33,402 nt of DNA, from IMG/VR virus record IMGVR_UViG_3300046167_000399, positions 1 through 33,402 of that record. One strand, given 5' to 3'. The DNA is from a virus. The notes beneath the pieces were generated by a model that saw only the letters and a program-made list of their open reading frames with translations, did no database searches and was not told where the DNA came from. A program made the translations under genes and the position numbers. Each line of letters opens with the position of its first letter. Positions within the stretch are counted from its first letter, which is position 1. This document shows positions 23,224 through 30,541 of the stretch, one piece after another.

Positions 23224-23612
23224 GATTTCTTATTAAACTCATTGTGTATCTTTAGTAGTTTCTGCTTTACAGGTTTGAAACAACTGCTGCAATTTGTGGG
23301 CTGCAATTTATCATTAAAGATACGATTATAAACGGAATAAATCTCTTTAACCATACTACCGCTAATCGTGTTCCTTGACCTCTCAAATAACCATTGAATT
23401 GTGTCCAACTCTTCATCCGTTGGCGCATTGTATTTTCCATAAGGGAATAATGAATTTAGTAGTTCTTGTCTCTTATCACAACCGCAATCCTCTCCTAGAA
23501 CTGCCTTCGCTAATTTATCAATACCAGTCTTGCGAAACACTTTCTCTACTGTATCGCCAAGACCTGTTGACTTAATCTCTTGTGATTTCTTTTCTGATTG
23601 CTTCTTTGGCAT
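23220..23612 (-). CDS. Conserved phage protein with Cys motifs (130 aa)
   Basis: Basic N-terminus, then GLGDTVEKVFRKTGIDKLAK, LGEDCGCDKRQELLNSLFPY (Cys-x-Cys) and NCSSCFKPVKQKLLK (CxxC). I recall this GLGDxVExVxxxTGIDKxAK/EDCGCDxR pattern from flavobacterial phages, but with no assigned role. The cysteines could bind zinc. Start overlaps the sigma-like gene by 41 bases. Confidence 0.65.
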   Translation of the reverse strand: MPKKQSEKKSQEIKSTGLGDTVEKVFRKTGIDKLAKAVLGEDCGCDKRQELLNSLFPYGKYNAPTDEELDTIQWLFERSRNTISGSMVKEIYSVYNRIFNDKLQPTNCSSCFKPVKQKLLKIHNEFNKKS

Positions 23613-24111
23613 TTTTCAATGTATTAAATATGCTACTTAAACTTATTTTAGTTTCTCTGGCGATATCCCTCATAGACATACCCCTATGATAATAAAGATT
23701 AAAGATACCTTTGTCGTACCAATACCAATCCTCAACCAGAGTTTCAACTCTTTTAAATAGCGCCTCTTCTTTTTCCTTTTCTTCGATAGAATCCAAGCTA
23801 TCTTCATACATTCCTTTAAAATTATCATCCGTAATCTTATCCGTTGAAAATACGATTGGGTTCTTTTTACAGCTTGTGTGTATATTTGCATAATATAAAT
23901 TTCTTAACGTAATGTAAATGTAAAAGGTGTTAACCTCTGTATCATTATACATAATTTTTTGTGGGTCTTTAACATAGTCAAAAATCCTAACAAACATCTC
24001 CTGAACAATCTCCTTTGCCTGCTCACTTGAAATGTCAAAAGACATAGCCATATTGTACCAGTCATCATACTTATTTGCGAGTTTTTTTAACAACTCTTCC
24101 TTCGTCAACAT
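23572..24111 (-). CDS. Sigma-70-like transcription factor (179 aa)
   Basis: Region 2-like helices (residues about 30-75: SSEQAKEIVQEMFVRIFDYV and TFYIYITLRNLYYANIH) and a C-terminal helix-turn-helix resembling region 4 (GIFNLYYHRGMSMRDIARET, SLSSIFNTLKNAKEAIRKE). The layout is that of small ECF-type sigma factors, with a charged linker. It could direct RNA polymerase to phage late promoters such as the one at 14767-14798, or be a sigma-like replication accessory (inference). Overlaps both neighbours by 41 bases. Confidence 0.75.
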   Translation of the reverse strand: MLTKEELLKKLANKYDDWYNMAMSFDISSEQAKEIVQEMFVRIFDYVKDPQKIMYNDTEVNTFYIYITLRNLYYANIHTSCKKNPIVFSTDKITDDNFKGMYEDSLDSIEEKEKEEALFKRVETLVEDWYWYDKGIFNLYYHRGMSMRDIARETKISLSSIFNTLKNAKEAIRKEITRD

Positions 24112-24388
24112 AATCTATTAAAATTAAAATTTGTTCAATCGAATTACAAACAGCATAATTACCATTCCACTTCTCTTGAAATTGCACCTCATCGGGTGTT
24201 AGCTTCTGTTGACTCTTTGTTTTATTTCCGTCTTTCAACTCAATCATATAGTTATTATTTCTATAACCTAGTATTAAGTCTGGCGCACCTCTACCCAGCT
24301 GATGGGTATGTAAGACTGAAACGCCTAAATCTCTTAATTGTTTTACTACTTCTTTTTGGTTTGCATCTACTCTTGCTTTTTTTCGCAT
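24071..24388 (-). CDS. VRR-NUC domain nuclease
   Basis: A 105-residue protein with the compact VRR-NUC fold: GAPDLILGYRNNNYMIELKDG (Asp37, Glu50-x-Lys52), KSQQKLTPDEVQFQEKWNG and a final helix with CNSIEQILILIDYV. Standalone VRR-NUC proteins act as Holliday-junction resolvase-like or structure-specific nucleases. It overlaps the primase-helicase gene by 22 bases, consistent with a role in processing replication or recombination intermediates. Confidence 0.85.
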   Translation of the reverse strand: MRKKARVDANQKEVVKQLRDLGVSVLHTHQLGRGAPDLILGYRNNNYMIELKDGNKTKSQQKLTPDEVQFQEKWNGNYAVCNSIEQILILIDYVDEGRVVKKTRK

Positions 24389-26112
24389 CTTTGAACATCT
24401 ATATCTTTAAATGGTGTGTATCCATCAAAGTAATACCTTTGTTCTCTTATGTTAAAATTGATGCCCTCTACGTCTTGAGGAATACCAACTAGCTTTTGTT
24501 TCTTAATCTTTTGTGAACCAAAGATAACACTTGTATCCGAGAAATCCAAAGCACGATTAGGTCTCCATACAAACATCACATTATCTGCCTTGTCTGAAAA
24601 CGTACCGCCACCCTTAATTCTATTCACATCAGGTTTATAATACCTGCCACTTTCATCTTTTTGTGGTGTAACTTGATGCGCCACTAAATTTACAGATATA
24701 TGGTTCTCAATAGCGAATCTCTTTAACTCACTCATGAAACGACTAATATACAAATCTTCACGCTCACCCTTGTACATCTTATGTTGTACCGTATTGTATG
24801 GGTCAATGATTAAAGAACGAATACCCTTTGTCTTAACAAGAAACTTTGCTCTATCAAATATAGAATCCAAGTTAAAGTTCTTTCTAGGGTATATTAGGAA
24901 AAAGTGTTTCTTTACAAAGTTAATCGCCTCATAATACTCATCCTTTGTCATCTGATTATTCTTGTAGTATGGGTCAGCACTCTTGCCAATGTACATCTCT
25001 ACAATGTCATTAAAGAAGTCTTTCATCGGCATATTCTCTGGACTAAATACACCAAACTTCCAACCATCGTGAAACGCCTTAACAGTAGCAAGCTGGTTCA
25101 GAAGCAAAGACTTTCCTTCATTCTGGTAGCCTGTCCAGATATTAACCTCTCCCATTCTCCAAGTCCAAGCCTTATCTATGTGAGGAATGTATGTACTTGA
25201 ACCTCTTTCTTGACCGTTCTCAAAACCATCCATCATAGAGTCAACAACATCATCAACGTCAAAGATACCCTCTACTTTGGGTGCTTCAGCCGTTTTAAGG
25301 CGATTACGGAGACTTTCTACACCTTCCTTAACCAAAACCTCATTGGCATCCTTAAACGGTCTTAAATCGACTATTTTACACTTCTCTGCGCCAAAACGTC
25401 TAATTAACTCTTGTTGCAAGTTTCTACCATTGTCATCATTATCAGTAGCAATATAGATAGTAGATGCCTCATCAAAAACATCATAACAGGTTGTTAGACA
25501 CTCAAGTTTCTTGTCAATACTCTTGTCTCCAACATTGGGCGCACCCATATTAACAGAGGTGTGGTAAGGAATGCCAATCACTTCCCAACTCAAAGAATCA
25601 ATCTCTCCCTCGCATATAACAATCTTTGGTTGACCTTTAACACCATCGTAGTTGTATATGATTGGTTTTGCATCTTTAGCTTGAGCAAAGAATTTACCGT
25701 CTAAACCTCGTTTCTTGTAGTTTACAAGTTCGCCATCTTTTATATAAGGAAAGAAAATGTTTCTGTCATCAGAAGATGATACAATCTTATTCCTTTCAAT
25801 AACCTCATCGGTTATACCTCTTCCGTTAAGGAATTTGCGCCCCCTATCAGAGATTCTCTTCATATTTGTTTTAGATGGCTTTGTGTATTGTTTCATTGGT
25901 TTCGTGTATTGTTGCATTTCTTTTGCTTTTTTTACTGTTCCTTTGTATCCGCATTTGTGGCAATTATATACGCCCATCAATATGTTGATAGACAGGCAAG
26001 TGTCTTTCCAGTTCTCCTTACCTAAAGACTTGCATTTAGGGCATTTAACCTTTTGTTCTTCACTATTTCCCTTCGGTTCTACGCCTAAATCTAAAAATTC
26101 TTGTACAAACAT
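24367..26112 (-). CDS. Bifunctional primase-helicase (Twinkle/gp4-like)
   Basis: 581 residues. An N-terminal zinc ribbon (Cys24, 27, 51, 54), a TOPRIM domain with IVICEGEIDSLSW (Glu168/Glu170) and ATDNDDNGR (about 222-230), then a DnaB-like helicase: Walker A GYQNEGKS (328-335), Walker B LIIDPYN (434-440), and AHQVTPQK (478-485). This is the T7 gp4 layout and would both prime and unwind at the phage fork. Uninterrupted frame. It is preceded by the 17-bp repeat array at 26151-26265 and followed by nuclease and sigma genes in one operon. Confidence 0.9.
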   Translation of the reverse strand: MFVQEFLDLGVEPKGNSEEQKVKCPKCKSLGKENWKDTCLSINILMGVYNCHKCGYKGTVKKAKEMQQYTKPMKQYTKPSKTNMKRISDRGRKFLNGRGITDEVIERNKIVSSSDDRNIFFPYIKDGELVNYKKRGLDGKFFAQAKDAKPIIYNYDGVKGQPKIVICEGEIDSLSWEVIGIPYHTSVNMGAPNVGDKSIDKKLECLTTCYDVFDEASTIYIATDNDDNGRNLQQELIRRFGAEKCKIVDLRPFKDANEVLVKEGVESLRNRLKTAEAPKVEGIFDVDDVVDSMMDGFENGQERGSSTYIPHIDKAWTWRMGEVNIWTGYQNEGKSLLLNQLATVKAFHDGWKFGVFSPENMPMKDFFNDIVEMYIGKSADPYYKNNQMTKDEYYEAINFVKKHFFLIYPRKNFNLDSIFDRAKFLVKTKGIRSLIIDPYNTVQHKMYKGEREDLYISRFMSELKRFAIENHISVNLVAHQVTPQKDESGRYYKPDVNRIKGGGTFSDKADNVMFVWRPNRALDFSDTSVIFGSQKIKKQKLVGIPQDVEGINFNIREQRYYFDGYTPFKDIDVQRCEKKQE

Positions 26113-26150
26113 TTGGTAGTCTCGTTTTTATTTTGTTTTTTTTACAATTA

Positions 26151-26265
26151 TATAACATGTTACGTATTATAACATGTATCGTATTATAACATGAGTATTA
26201 AATATTTATAATATGTATCATATTATAATTCTTTATATAACATGTATCGTTTCGTAACATGTTAA
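26151..26265. repeat. 17-bp iteron-like array, candidate replication origin
   Basis: Units resembling TATAACATGTATCGTAT start at 26151, 26168, 26185 (degenerate), 26207, 26224 (degenerate), 26236 and 26253 (partial). The first two abut exactly with 17-base period. The ACATGT core is palindromic. The array fills the gap between the winged-helix gene and the primase-helicase gene in very AT-rich DNA, the usual setting of an iteron origin or an operator array. Related units occur at 14201-14340. Confidence 0.75.
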
Positions 26266-26540
26266 TGCTTGAATTGAGGGTTAACATATATTCTACGTTG
26301 CTTCCCATCAAAACCTATACTTTTCGTTTCACGTCTAATACAGGCGCTCTCTTCAAGTCTATTTAAGATTCTATACATTGTCCTGTCTTTAACAGACATC
26401 GCCTCGCACAGATGCTTATTAGTCGCAAAGCAATACCCTTTGTCCGATGATAAGGACTTAATGTAAGAGAATACCGCTTTTTCTACAAATGAAAGTTTAC
26501 TTAAACCCTCCATATCTACTTTTATGTAATTAGTTTTCAT
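26262..26540 (-). CDS. Winged-helix DNA-binding protein (92 aa)
   Basis: MKTNYIKVDMEGLSKLSFVE, helices then YCFATNKHLCEAMSVKDRTM followed by YRILNRLEESACIRRETKS and a beta wing (GKQRRIYVNPQF). This is the layout of replication-initiator-type winged helix (HTH_36-like) proteins. It directly precedes the iteron array, so it is the best candidate for the protein that binds those repeats, acting as initiator or autoregulator (inference). It follows the terminator at 26545-26573. Confidence 0.75.
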   Translation of the reverse strand: MKTNYIKVDMEGLSKLSFVEKAVFSYIKSLSSDKGYCFATNKHLCEAMSVKDRTMYRILNRLEESACIRRETKSIGFDGKQRRIYVNPQFKH

Positions 26541-26544
26541 AGCT

Positions 26545-26573
26545 AAAAAAAGGGGGTTTTTACACCCCCCTCT
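26545..26573 (-). terminator. Rho-independent terminator after SSB-like gene
   Basis: On the minus strand GGGGGG/CCCCC with a TGTAAAAA-type loop and seven T, a few bases past the SSB-like stop. It separates the recombination operon from the winged-helix gene. Confidence 0.85.
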
Positions 26574-26579
26574 GTTTAT

Positions 26580-26843
26580 TTAGAACGGAAAGTCATCATC
26601 GACTTTAACTGGTTCTTGTTTTGGTTTATTGTTCGAAGATGGTTGCCACTCGTCAATGTAAACACTATGAGTTTTACCATACTGGTCTGCCTCTTTCTTT
26701 TTAGAGACTCCTAATCTTAAATAACGCTCTCCGTTATATTCACTCCAAAAGTCTTTAACTTTGGATTCTGCGATAGAGATGTTTACAATCTCCATTCCAT
26801 TGGGTGCTTGTCGACCTGTGCCAACATACTTTTTTTCTGACAT
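26580..26843 (-). CDS. SSB-like single-stranded DNA-binding protein
   Basis: 87 residues: a small beta-rich body (KVKDFWSEYNGERYLRLGVS, KKKEADQYGKTHSVYIDEWQ), a disordered linker and the acidic tip DDDFPF, the classic SSB tail that recruits partners. It is shorter than bacterial SSB, so it is SSB-like rather than a proven OB-fold SSB. Its gene follows the ERF gene by 3 bases and precedes a terminator. Confidence 0.65.
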   Translation of the reverse strand: MSEKKYVGTGRQAPNGMEIVNISIAESKVKDFWSEYNGERYLRLGVSKKKEADQYGKTHSVYIDEWQPSSNNKPKQEPVKVDDDFPF

Positions 26844-26846
26844 AAT

Positions 26847-27416
26847 TTATGTATTTAATAATTGTTCTACTTTTTTATTTACTTTGTACTTCTTTCTGAT
26901 ATCATTCATTGTAAAGCCATCTTTTAAGGCTTCTTTTGCCCTGTCAAACGCTTCACCAGATTCAGGCAACCACTTTTTATCATCTATAATCTCTTTTACC
27001 TTACTGGTATTAAGATTTGTGGAATTGTGATTGTTAGTCGAATCGGCATCCTTTGTATCATCTATTAAGAATAAACCATTTAGGGCGTACTTTCTAGCGT
27101 AAGATGAACTACTACCAAAGCATTGTGCCACATCCATACCCTTTCTATTAGGGTCGATACCTGCTTGTGCTGAAACCTCAATAACACCTTCAATGTCCTT
27201 GAATTGTGCTGTTGATTCAACAAAAGAAAGTCCATTGTCCAACTCTATAACCTTGTCAGAAATAGTTAAGACAACTTTGTGTTCTACTAATAGAGGCTTT
27301 ACTGCTTCCAGTATATCCTCACAATTACGGTACTTATACTTACCGAAACTATTATATTGATTTTTTGGTGCTTTCAGTCTCCCCTGAATGTCCACCAGTT
27401 TTTCATATATATTCAT
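26847..27416 (-). CDS. erf: ERF-family single-strand annealing protein
   Basis: 189 residues with the ERF core: NQYNSFGKYKYRNCEDILEA, LTISDKVIELDNGLSFVEST, and the hallmark GSSSSYARKYALNGLFLIDD. The C-terminal third is a linker and a small helical DNA-binding-like tail. ERF proteins anneal single strands during recombination, usually with a 5'-3' exonuclease; here the RecE-like gene at 21167-21952 is the probable partner. First gene after the promoter at 27421-27451. Confidence 0.9.
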   Translation of the reverse strand: MNIYEKLVDIQGRLKAPKNQYNSFGKYKYRNCEDILEAVKPLLVEHKVVLTISDKVIELDNGLSFVESTAQFKDIEGVIEVSAQAGIDPNRKGMDVAQCFGSSSSYARKYALNGLFLIDDTKDADSTNNHNSTNLNTSKVKEIIDDKKWLPESGEAFDRAKEALKDGFTMNDIRKKYKVNKKVEQLLNT

Positions 27417-27420
27417 AGGG

Positions 27421-27451
27421 CAAATATATAAATTCCAACTGACACTACAAA
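27421..27451 (-). promoter_or_regulatory. Bacteroidetes-type promoter TTTG-N19-TATATTTG
   Basis: Minus-strand TTTG (27451-27448), 19 bases, TATATTTG (27428-27421), an exact consensus match placed 5 bases upstream of the ERF start. The transcript would be nearly leaderless. It overlaps the 3' end of the upstream PD-(D/E)XK gene. Confidence 0.8.
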
Positions 27452-27831
27452 ATAATATCGAAATTATTGAAGTTTTCTTTGTATTTATTCTCTAAAGACA
27501 ACCTTACAGCTGTCTGTTCTTCGTTCTGAACAATAAAGAATCCGTTATATGAATCGACCCATATAGCAAAATAGTCGCATAAATGCTTTGGATAAAATTG
27601 CTGGGTTCTTGCTAAAGTAACTCTATATGTGTTTCTTCCAGAAGTATAAGGACTCTCCTTCCTATCATGCCCTACATATTTAACTTGTACCTTATACACC
27701 TTACCGTTCTTTTCCAATATACAGTCGTATGTGGAGGCATCTAATAAGGGCATAGATACGTTAAATCCATTCTCCATCGCTCTTGTGGCGAACTTGTATT
27801 CTGCAAAACAACCCTTCTGATTTCTATCCAT
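27445..27831 (-). CDS. PD-(D/E)XK endonuclease-like protein (128 aa)
   Basis: Gly7/Glu11 helix (GCFAEYKFATRAMENGF), Asp36 and the Gln49-x-Lys51 of VYKVQVKYV form a PD-(D/E)XK core like that of PDDEXK_5 endonucleases. The C-terminus has FYPKHLCDYFAIWVDSYNGF. It could process phage or host DNA. Located just after the terminator at 27844-27878 and before the ERF promoter, so it may be expressed separately. Confidence 0.75.
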   Translation of the reverse strand: MDRNQKGCFAEYKFATRAMENGFNVSMPLLDASTYDCILEKNGKVYKVQVKYVGHDRKESPYTSGRNTYRVTLARTQQFYPKHLCDYFAIWVDSYNGFFIVQNEEQTAVRLSLENKYKENFNNFDIIL

Positions 27832-27843
27832 TCAACTAATATA

Positions 27844-27878
27844 CAAAAAAAGTGGCAACCTAAAAAAGCTACCACTTC
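27844..27878 (-). terminator. Rho-independent terminator after lysis block
   Basis: On the minus strand AGTGGTAGC and GGTTGCCACT form a stem with G-U pairs around a T-rich loop, then seven T. It lies about 100 bases past the last lysis-block gene and isolates it from the recombination genes. Confidence 0.75.
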
Positions 27879-27939
27879 TATGAAACAAAATAAAAAACAA
27901 ATGAAAACAGGCTTAACCTGACACAAGACAAATATACCC

Positions 27940-27970
27940 TATTAAATTCATAAAGGGGTATTAAATTCAC
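27940..27970. repeat. Two copies of the TATTRAATTCAY motif after the lysis block
   Basis: TATTAAATTCAT at 27940-27951 and GGGGTATTAAATTCAC at 27955-27970 lie in the spacer between the stop of the 41-residue gene and the terminator. They match the motif at 14609-14687 and 18129-18230. Confidence 0.75.
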
Positions 27971-27978
27971 AGAAGTTA

Positions 27979-28104
27979 TTAACGACCTTGCCCTCTGTAT
28001 TTTTTCTTATAACCCTTCTGACCTACTGATGCGTTCTTTGAGTGAACGTTAGGTCTTTTACTCCTAGAGTCTGGAGTATATGCGTTAATTATCTTCCTTG
28101 CCAT
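27979..28104 (-). CDS. Small basic protein of lysis block (41 aa)
   Basis: I take ATG 28104 (MARKIINAYTPDSRSKRPNV); the longer frame from 28347 is antisense-like and unsupported. The rest reads HSKNASVGQKGYKKKYRGQG. Very basic. The SKRPNVHSKxxxS ... KKYRGQGR pattern recurs in Bacteroidetes phages next to lysis genes, as I recall. It overlaps the holin by 20 bases. Function unknown. Confidence 0.7.
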   Translation of the reverse strand: MARKIINAYTPDSRSKRPNVHSKNASVGQKGYKKKYRGQGR

Positions 28105-28486
28105 TCTTTTTACTTTTTTCCCAAGTTCTTCCAACAAAGTACGCACCATATACGGTAATGAGCAATGTTTGAAAAATAGGGATATATTCTTTCTGTATGC
28201 TAAACTCTCCAATGTTTCCATCGGTAAATGCCAATAAGGTAAACATAACCGTAAGAAAGACCAGAGTAAGCGGTCTAATGTTTTTCGACAGCCAGCTATC
28301 GCTTTGCATATCATACTTCCAACGCTCTGTAACTTGTTGTTGTGCATCTTTATCAGCTTCTTCTAATAGTTCTTGAATACGTTGCTTGGCTTGTAGGCGT
28401 TCTTCGTCAGTAGTGGTTAGTTTGTCTATAACACCACCAATATCCTTTATTAAACCGCCTGTAATTAGTTGTAGTAACTTTTTCAT
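28085..28486 (-). CDS. Holin (3TM superfamily-like)
   Basis: 133 residues: an N-terminal amphipathic stretch (LIKDIGGVIDKL), a charged helix, the SDSWLSKNIRPL motif, and two clear membrane segments (residues about 71-88 and 102-119) ending VYGAYFVGRTWEK. This layout fits phage holins that perforate the inner membrane to release the endolysin. Its ATG overlaps the corrected M15 peptidase stop by one base (TAATG). Confidence 0.8.
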   Translation of the reverse strand: MKKLLQLITGGLIKDIGGVIDKLTTTDEERLQAKQRIQELLEEADKDAQQQVTERWKYDMQSDSWLSKNIRPLTLVFLTVMFTLLAFTDGNIGEFSIQKEYIPIFQTLLITVYGAYFVGRTWEKSKKNGKEDN

Positions 28487-28843
28487 TAGTAAGTCCAGAT
28501 TACATTTTTCATCCTTGTCAGGGGTCTATATCTATATGTATAAAGTTATCGGCAATACCAATACGATTTATACCAACCTTCAAATAGGGCGTTTATTAGC
28601 TTAAATCTCATTCTTGAATGGCGAATAGCTATGTCTACCTGCTAAACCCTTTAAGTGGCTGCTGGATTCAACACCGCCAGCAGATTCATTGTGAGCAGGC
28701 GTTCTGAAACCAGAGGTAATTATTATTGGCTCTCCAACAATCTCTCTCACTTCGTCTAGCATCTCTAGTAAAGTCTTGTCCATAAGCTGTCCGCTACCCT
28801 GTACATCAGGGCTATCAAACTCGCTATAATTAAAGTACTTCAC
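28486..28843 (-). CDS. M15-family peptidoglycan peptidase, endolysin (four indels)
   Basis: Start GTG 28843, which overlaps the upstream stop as GTGA, giving MKYFNYSEFDSPD. Literally the frame ends at 28601; removing one extra base at each of four homopolymers (28638-28639, 28577-28578, 28521-28524, 28505-28509) restores a clean 117-residue protein ending VIWTY at the holin's TAATG overlap. Zinc-site motifs are in place: SGFR (Ser44), SSHLKGLAVDI (His63, Asp70) and IHIDID (His102, Asp104). Such enzymes cut peptide cross-links in the cell wall. It lies in a lysis cassette with two holin-like genes. Confidence 0.85.
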
Positions 28844-28995
28844 TTTTTCTTTTTTAACTCGTACCACTTTTGAACAGTATAACCAATAGTAACTACTAAT
28901 AAAAGTATTTTAAGGCTATCTTCTAATATATCCATTGTACTAACTGTAATAGCTGACAAATTTAATACGTAAAGTTTAAACGAGTTTAAGTCCAT
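28840..28995 (-). CDS. Small holin-like membrane protein (51 aa)
   Basis: MDLNSFKLYVLNLSAITVST, then MDILEDSLKILLLVVTIGYT and a basic C-terminus (WYELKKKK). One strong hydrophobic helix plus a weaker one. I recall similar KLYxLNxSxI ... LKILLLxVxIxYT peptides next to endolysins. A pinholin or antiholin role is possible. GTGA overlap with the M15 gene. Confidence 0.65.
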   Translation of the reverse strand: MDLNSFKLYVLNLSAITVSTMDILEDSLKILLLVVTIGYTVQKWYELKKKK

Positions 28996-28997
28996 AA

Positions 28998-29354
28998 TTA
29001 AAAGCTTCTACCTGCGAAGGTGTGAACACCGTTACCTTCTACTTCTATCTCTTTAGATACCCAACCATAAGGATAGTCAATCTCTTGATTGCCTTCTTCA
29101 TCAGTTTCAGTAATCTCTGATGCTCTCCATAGAACATCAACAGAATACATATCCGATTGTACTCCCTCTGTTAGTAGTTCTCCATCTTCATCAAATGTAG
29201 GTTGCTCTGTAAAGATATAACCTAATTTAACAACCGTATGGCTGTGCGAAGGGTGTTCGTTGCCTTCCTCATCTTCTGTATGTGGTAATGCAGCTATTCT
29301 TGTTTCAGCCAAATCTTGGCTTTCAAATTCATATTTCTTAAATATATATTTCAT
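28998..29354 (-). CDS. Small conserved protein after the tail fibres (118 aa)
   Basis: 118 acidic residues starting MKYIFKKYEFESQDLAETRI with EDEEGNEHPSHSHTVVKLGY and DYPYGWVSKEIEVEGNGVH. Beta-rich, no signal or membrane span. Phage genes of this shape commonly follow fibre genes and may act as fibre chaperones or tip proteins; that is inference. It starts nine bases after the last LamG-like gene. Confidence 0.6.
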   Translation of the reverse strand: MKYIFKKYEFESQDLAETRIAALPHTEDEEGNEHPSHSHTVVKLGYIFTEQPTFDEDGELLTEGVQSDMYSVDVLWRASEITETDEEGNQEIDYPYGWVSKEIEVEGNGVHTFAGRSF

Positions 29355-29363
29355 TGTATTAAA

Positions 29364-30539
29364 TTAACTTGTTAATGCTTGTAATTCGCTATCGCTTAAT
29401 GCTGTGTTGTAAACTTTTAAATCCTTAATGTTTCCGTAGAAATCAGCAGAACCTCCGCCATCATCAAAAGAAATTTCAGACATACCCGTTGGTATGCTTC
29501 CGCTTGTTTCGGTGTCTTTTTCAACGCCATTGACCCAAAGTGCGAAATCACCTGACTTGTATTTTAACGCTATTTTTAGATATTTTATTTCGGTTTGTGT
29601 TTCATCAAACAAATCAGCTTGGTTTATTCCGCCTACTTTCAACAACCCCCTTAATCTTGTGCTTGAAGCATTAAATAATATCTTTATGTTGTCTGTTGAG
29701 TTTCCGATGGTTATCTGCCTATATGAACTATCAACACCAAGAGCTGCAATCTCTGCATACAATACCCCCTCTGTTGAGTTTATTACTTGCTCATTACCTG
29801 CATTATTACAAGTTTCCGCACTCCTTGTAGCAGTACTTCCTGATGTTGGTATATACGAAGTGGCGTAGCTTCCTTCTTCTGCTTGATGACCCCAATAAGC
29901 TATTGAAGAATTGCCTATACCTATAACTGAACCAAAATACATTCTTATTATACCACTTAAAGAACCATCTGTTACATTGAAAGTAGCTGAAAATCTATCA
30001 TATCCATTTATGTTACTACCTATTTGTATTGTAGAGCCAACCTGTGTTACGTTTACCAAATTAGTTGGTCGCAAATCTCCTAAAAAAGCTGTTGATGTGG
30101 GAGTAGATATTCTTTTTCTAAACCAAGAATAAGTCAATTTTGTATTAGTAGAATAATCTCCGCCTGAAAAACTGTAATTGTATCTATCAGAATTACTATC
30201 AGGTACAGGAATAACAGCAGTATTTGTTCCATCAGGTGCAATAGTATTACTTTCTGAAGCAGGGGCATTTCCATAATTACCTTCAGCACTATAAGTAATC
30301 TTATTCTCTCTACTCGGCTCTAATAACAAATGCCCTTTAGTGTTGTTTAGAAAGTCAATACGTGGCTCGTCTACGCCTACTGTTTCGATTAAACCATCTT
30401 TGTTAACCCTTGTAGCTGTTGAACCCCTGTCAAAGTCAAAAGGTAGTGGTTTAAAGTTGTCGTTTTCGGCATTATACGCAAGTAGTGCTTCCTCTTTTGT
30501 TGCCCAATTACCGTTTCCTAAATTAAATGTATTCGCCAT
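29364..30539 (-). CDS. LamG-like tail/receptor-binding protein, copy 3
   Basis: 391 residues. A short N-terminal region (NFKPLPFDFDRGSTATRVNK) leads to a carbohydrate-binding-like domain with LLLEPSRENKI, the SYIPTSGSTATRSAE segment (shared with the other copies), and a C-terminal LamG-like half (EGVLYAEIAAL to LKVYNTALSDSELQALTS). Repeats of this architecture suggest fibre or adhesin proteins that recognise host surface glycans. No chaperone gene is obvious. Confidence 0.7.
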   Translation of the reverse strand: MANTFNLGNGNWATKEEALLAYNAENDNFKPLPFDFDRGSTATRVNKDGLIETVGVDEPRIDFLNNTKGHLLLEPSRENKITYSAEGNYGNAPASESNTIAPDGTNTAVIPVPDSNSDRYNYSFSGGDYSTNTKLTYSWFRKRISTPTSTAFLGDLRPTNLVNVTQVGSTIQIGSNINGYDRFSATFNVTDGSLSGIIRMYFGSVIGIGNSSIAYWGHQAEEGSYATSYIPTSGSTATRSAETCNNAGNEQVINSTEGVLYAEIAALGVDSSYRQITIGNSTDNIKILFNASSTRLRGLLKVGGINQADLFDETQTEIKYLKIALKYKSGDFALWVNGVEKDTETSGSIPTGMSEISFDDGGGSADFYGNIKDLKVYNTALSDSELQALTS

Positions 30540-30541
30540 AA

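Noticed and set aside
28105-28347. N-terminal extension of the 41-residue basic protein in the holin region
   Set aside because: It is an out-of-frame shadow of the holin gene; only the part from 28104 resembles known small basic phage proteins.
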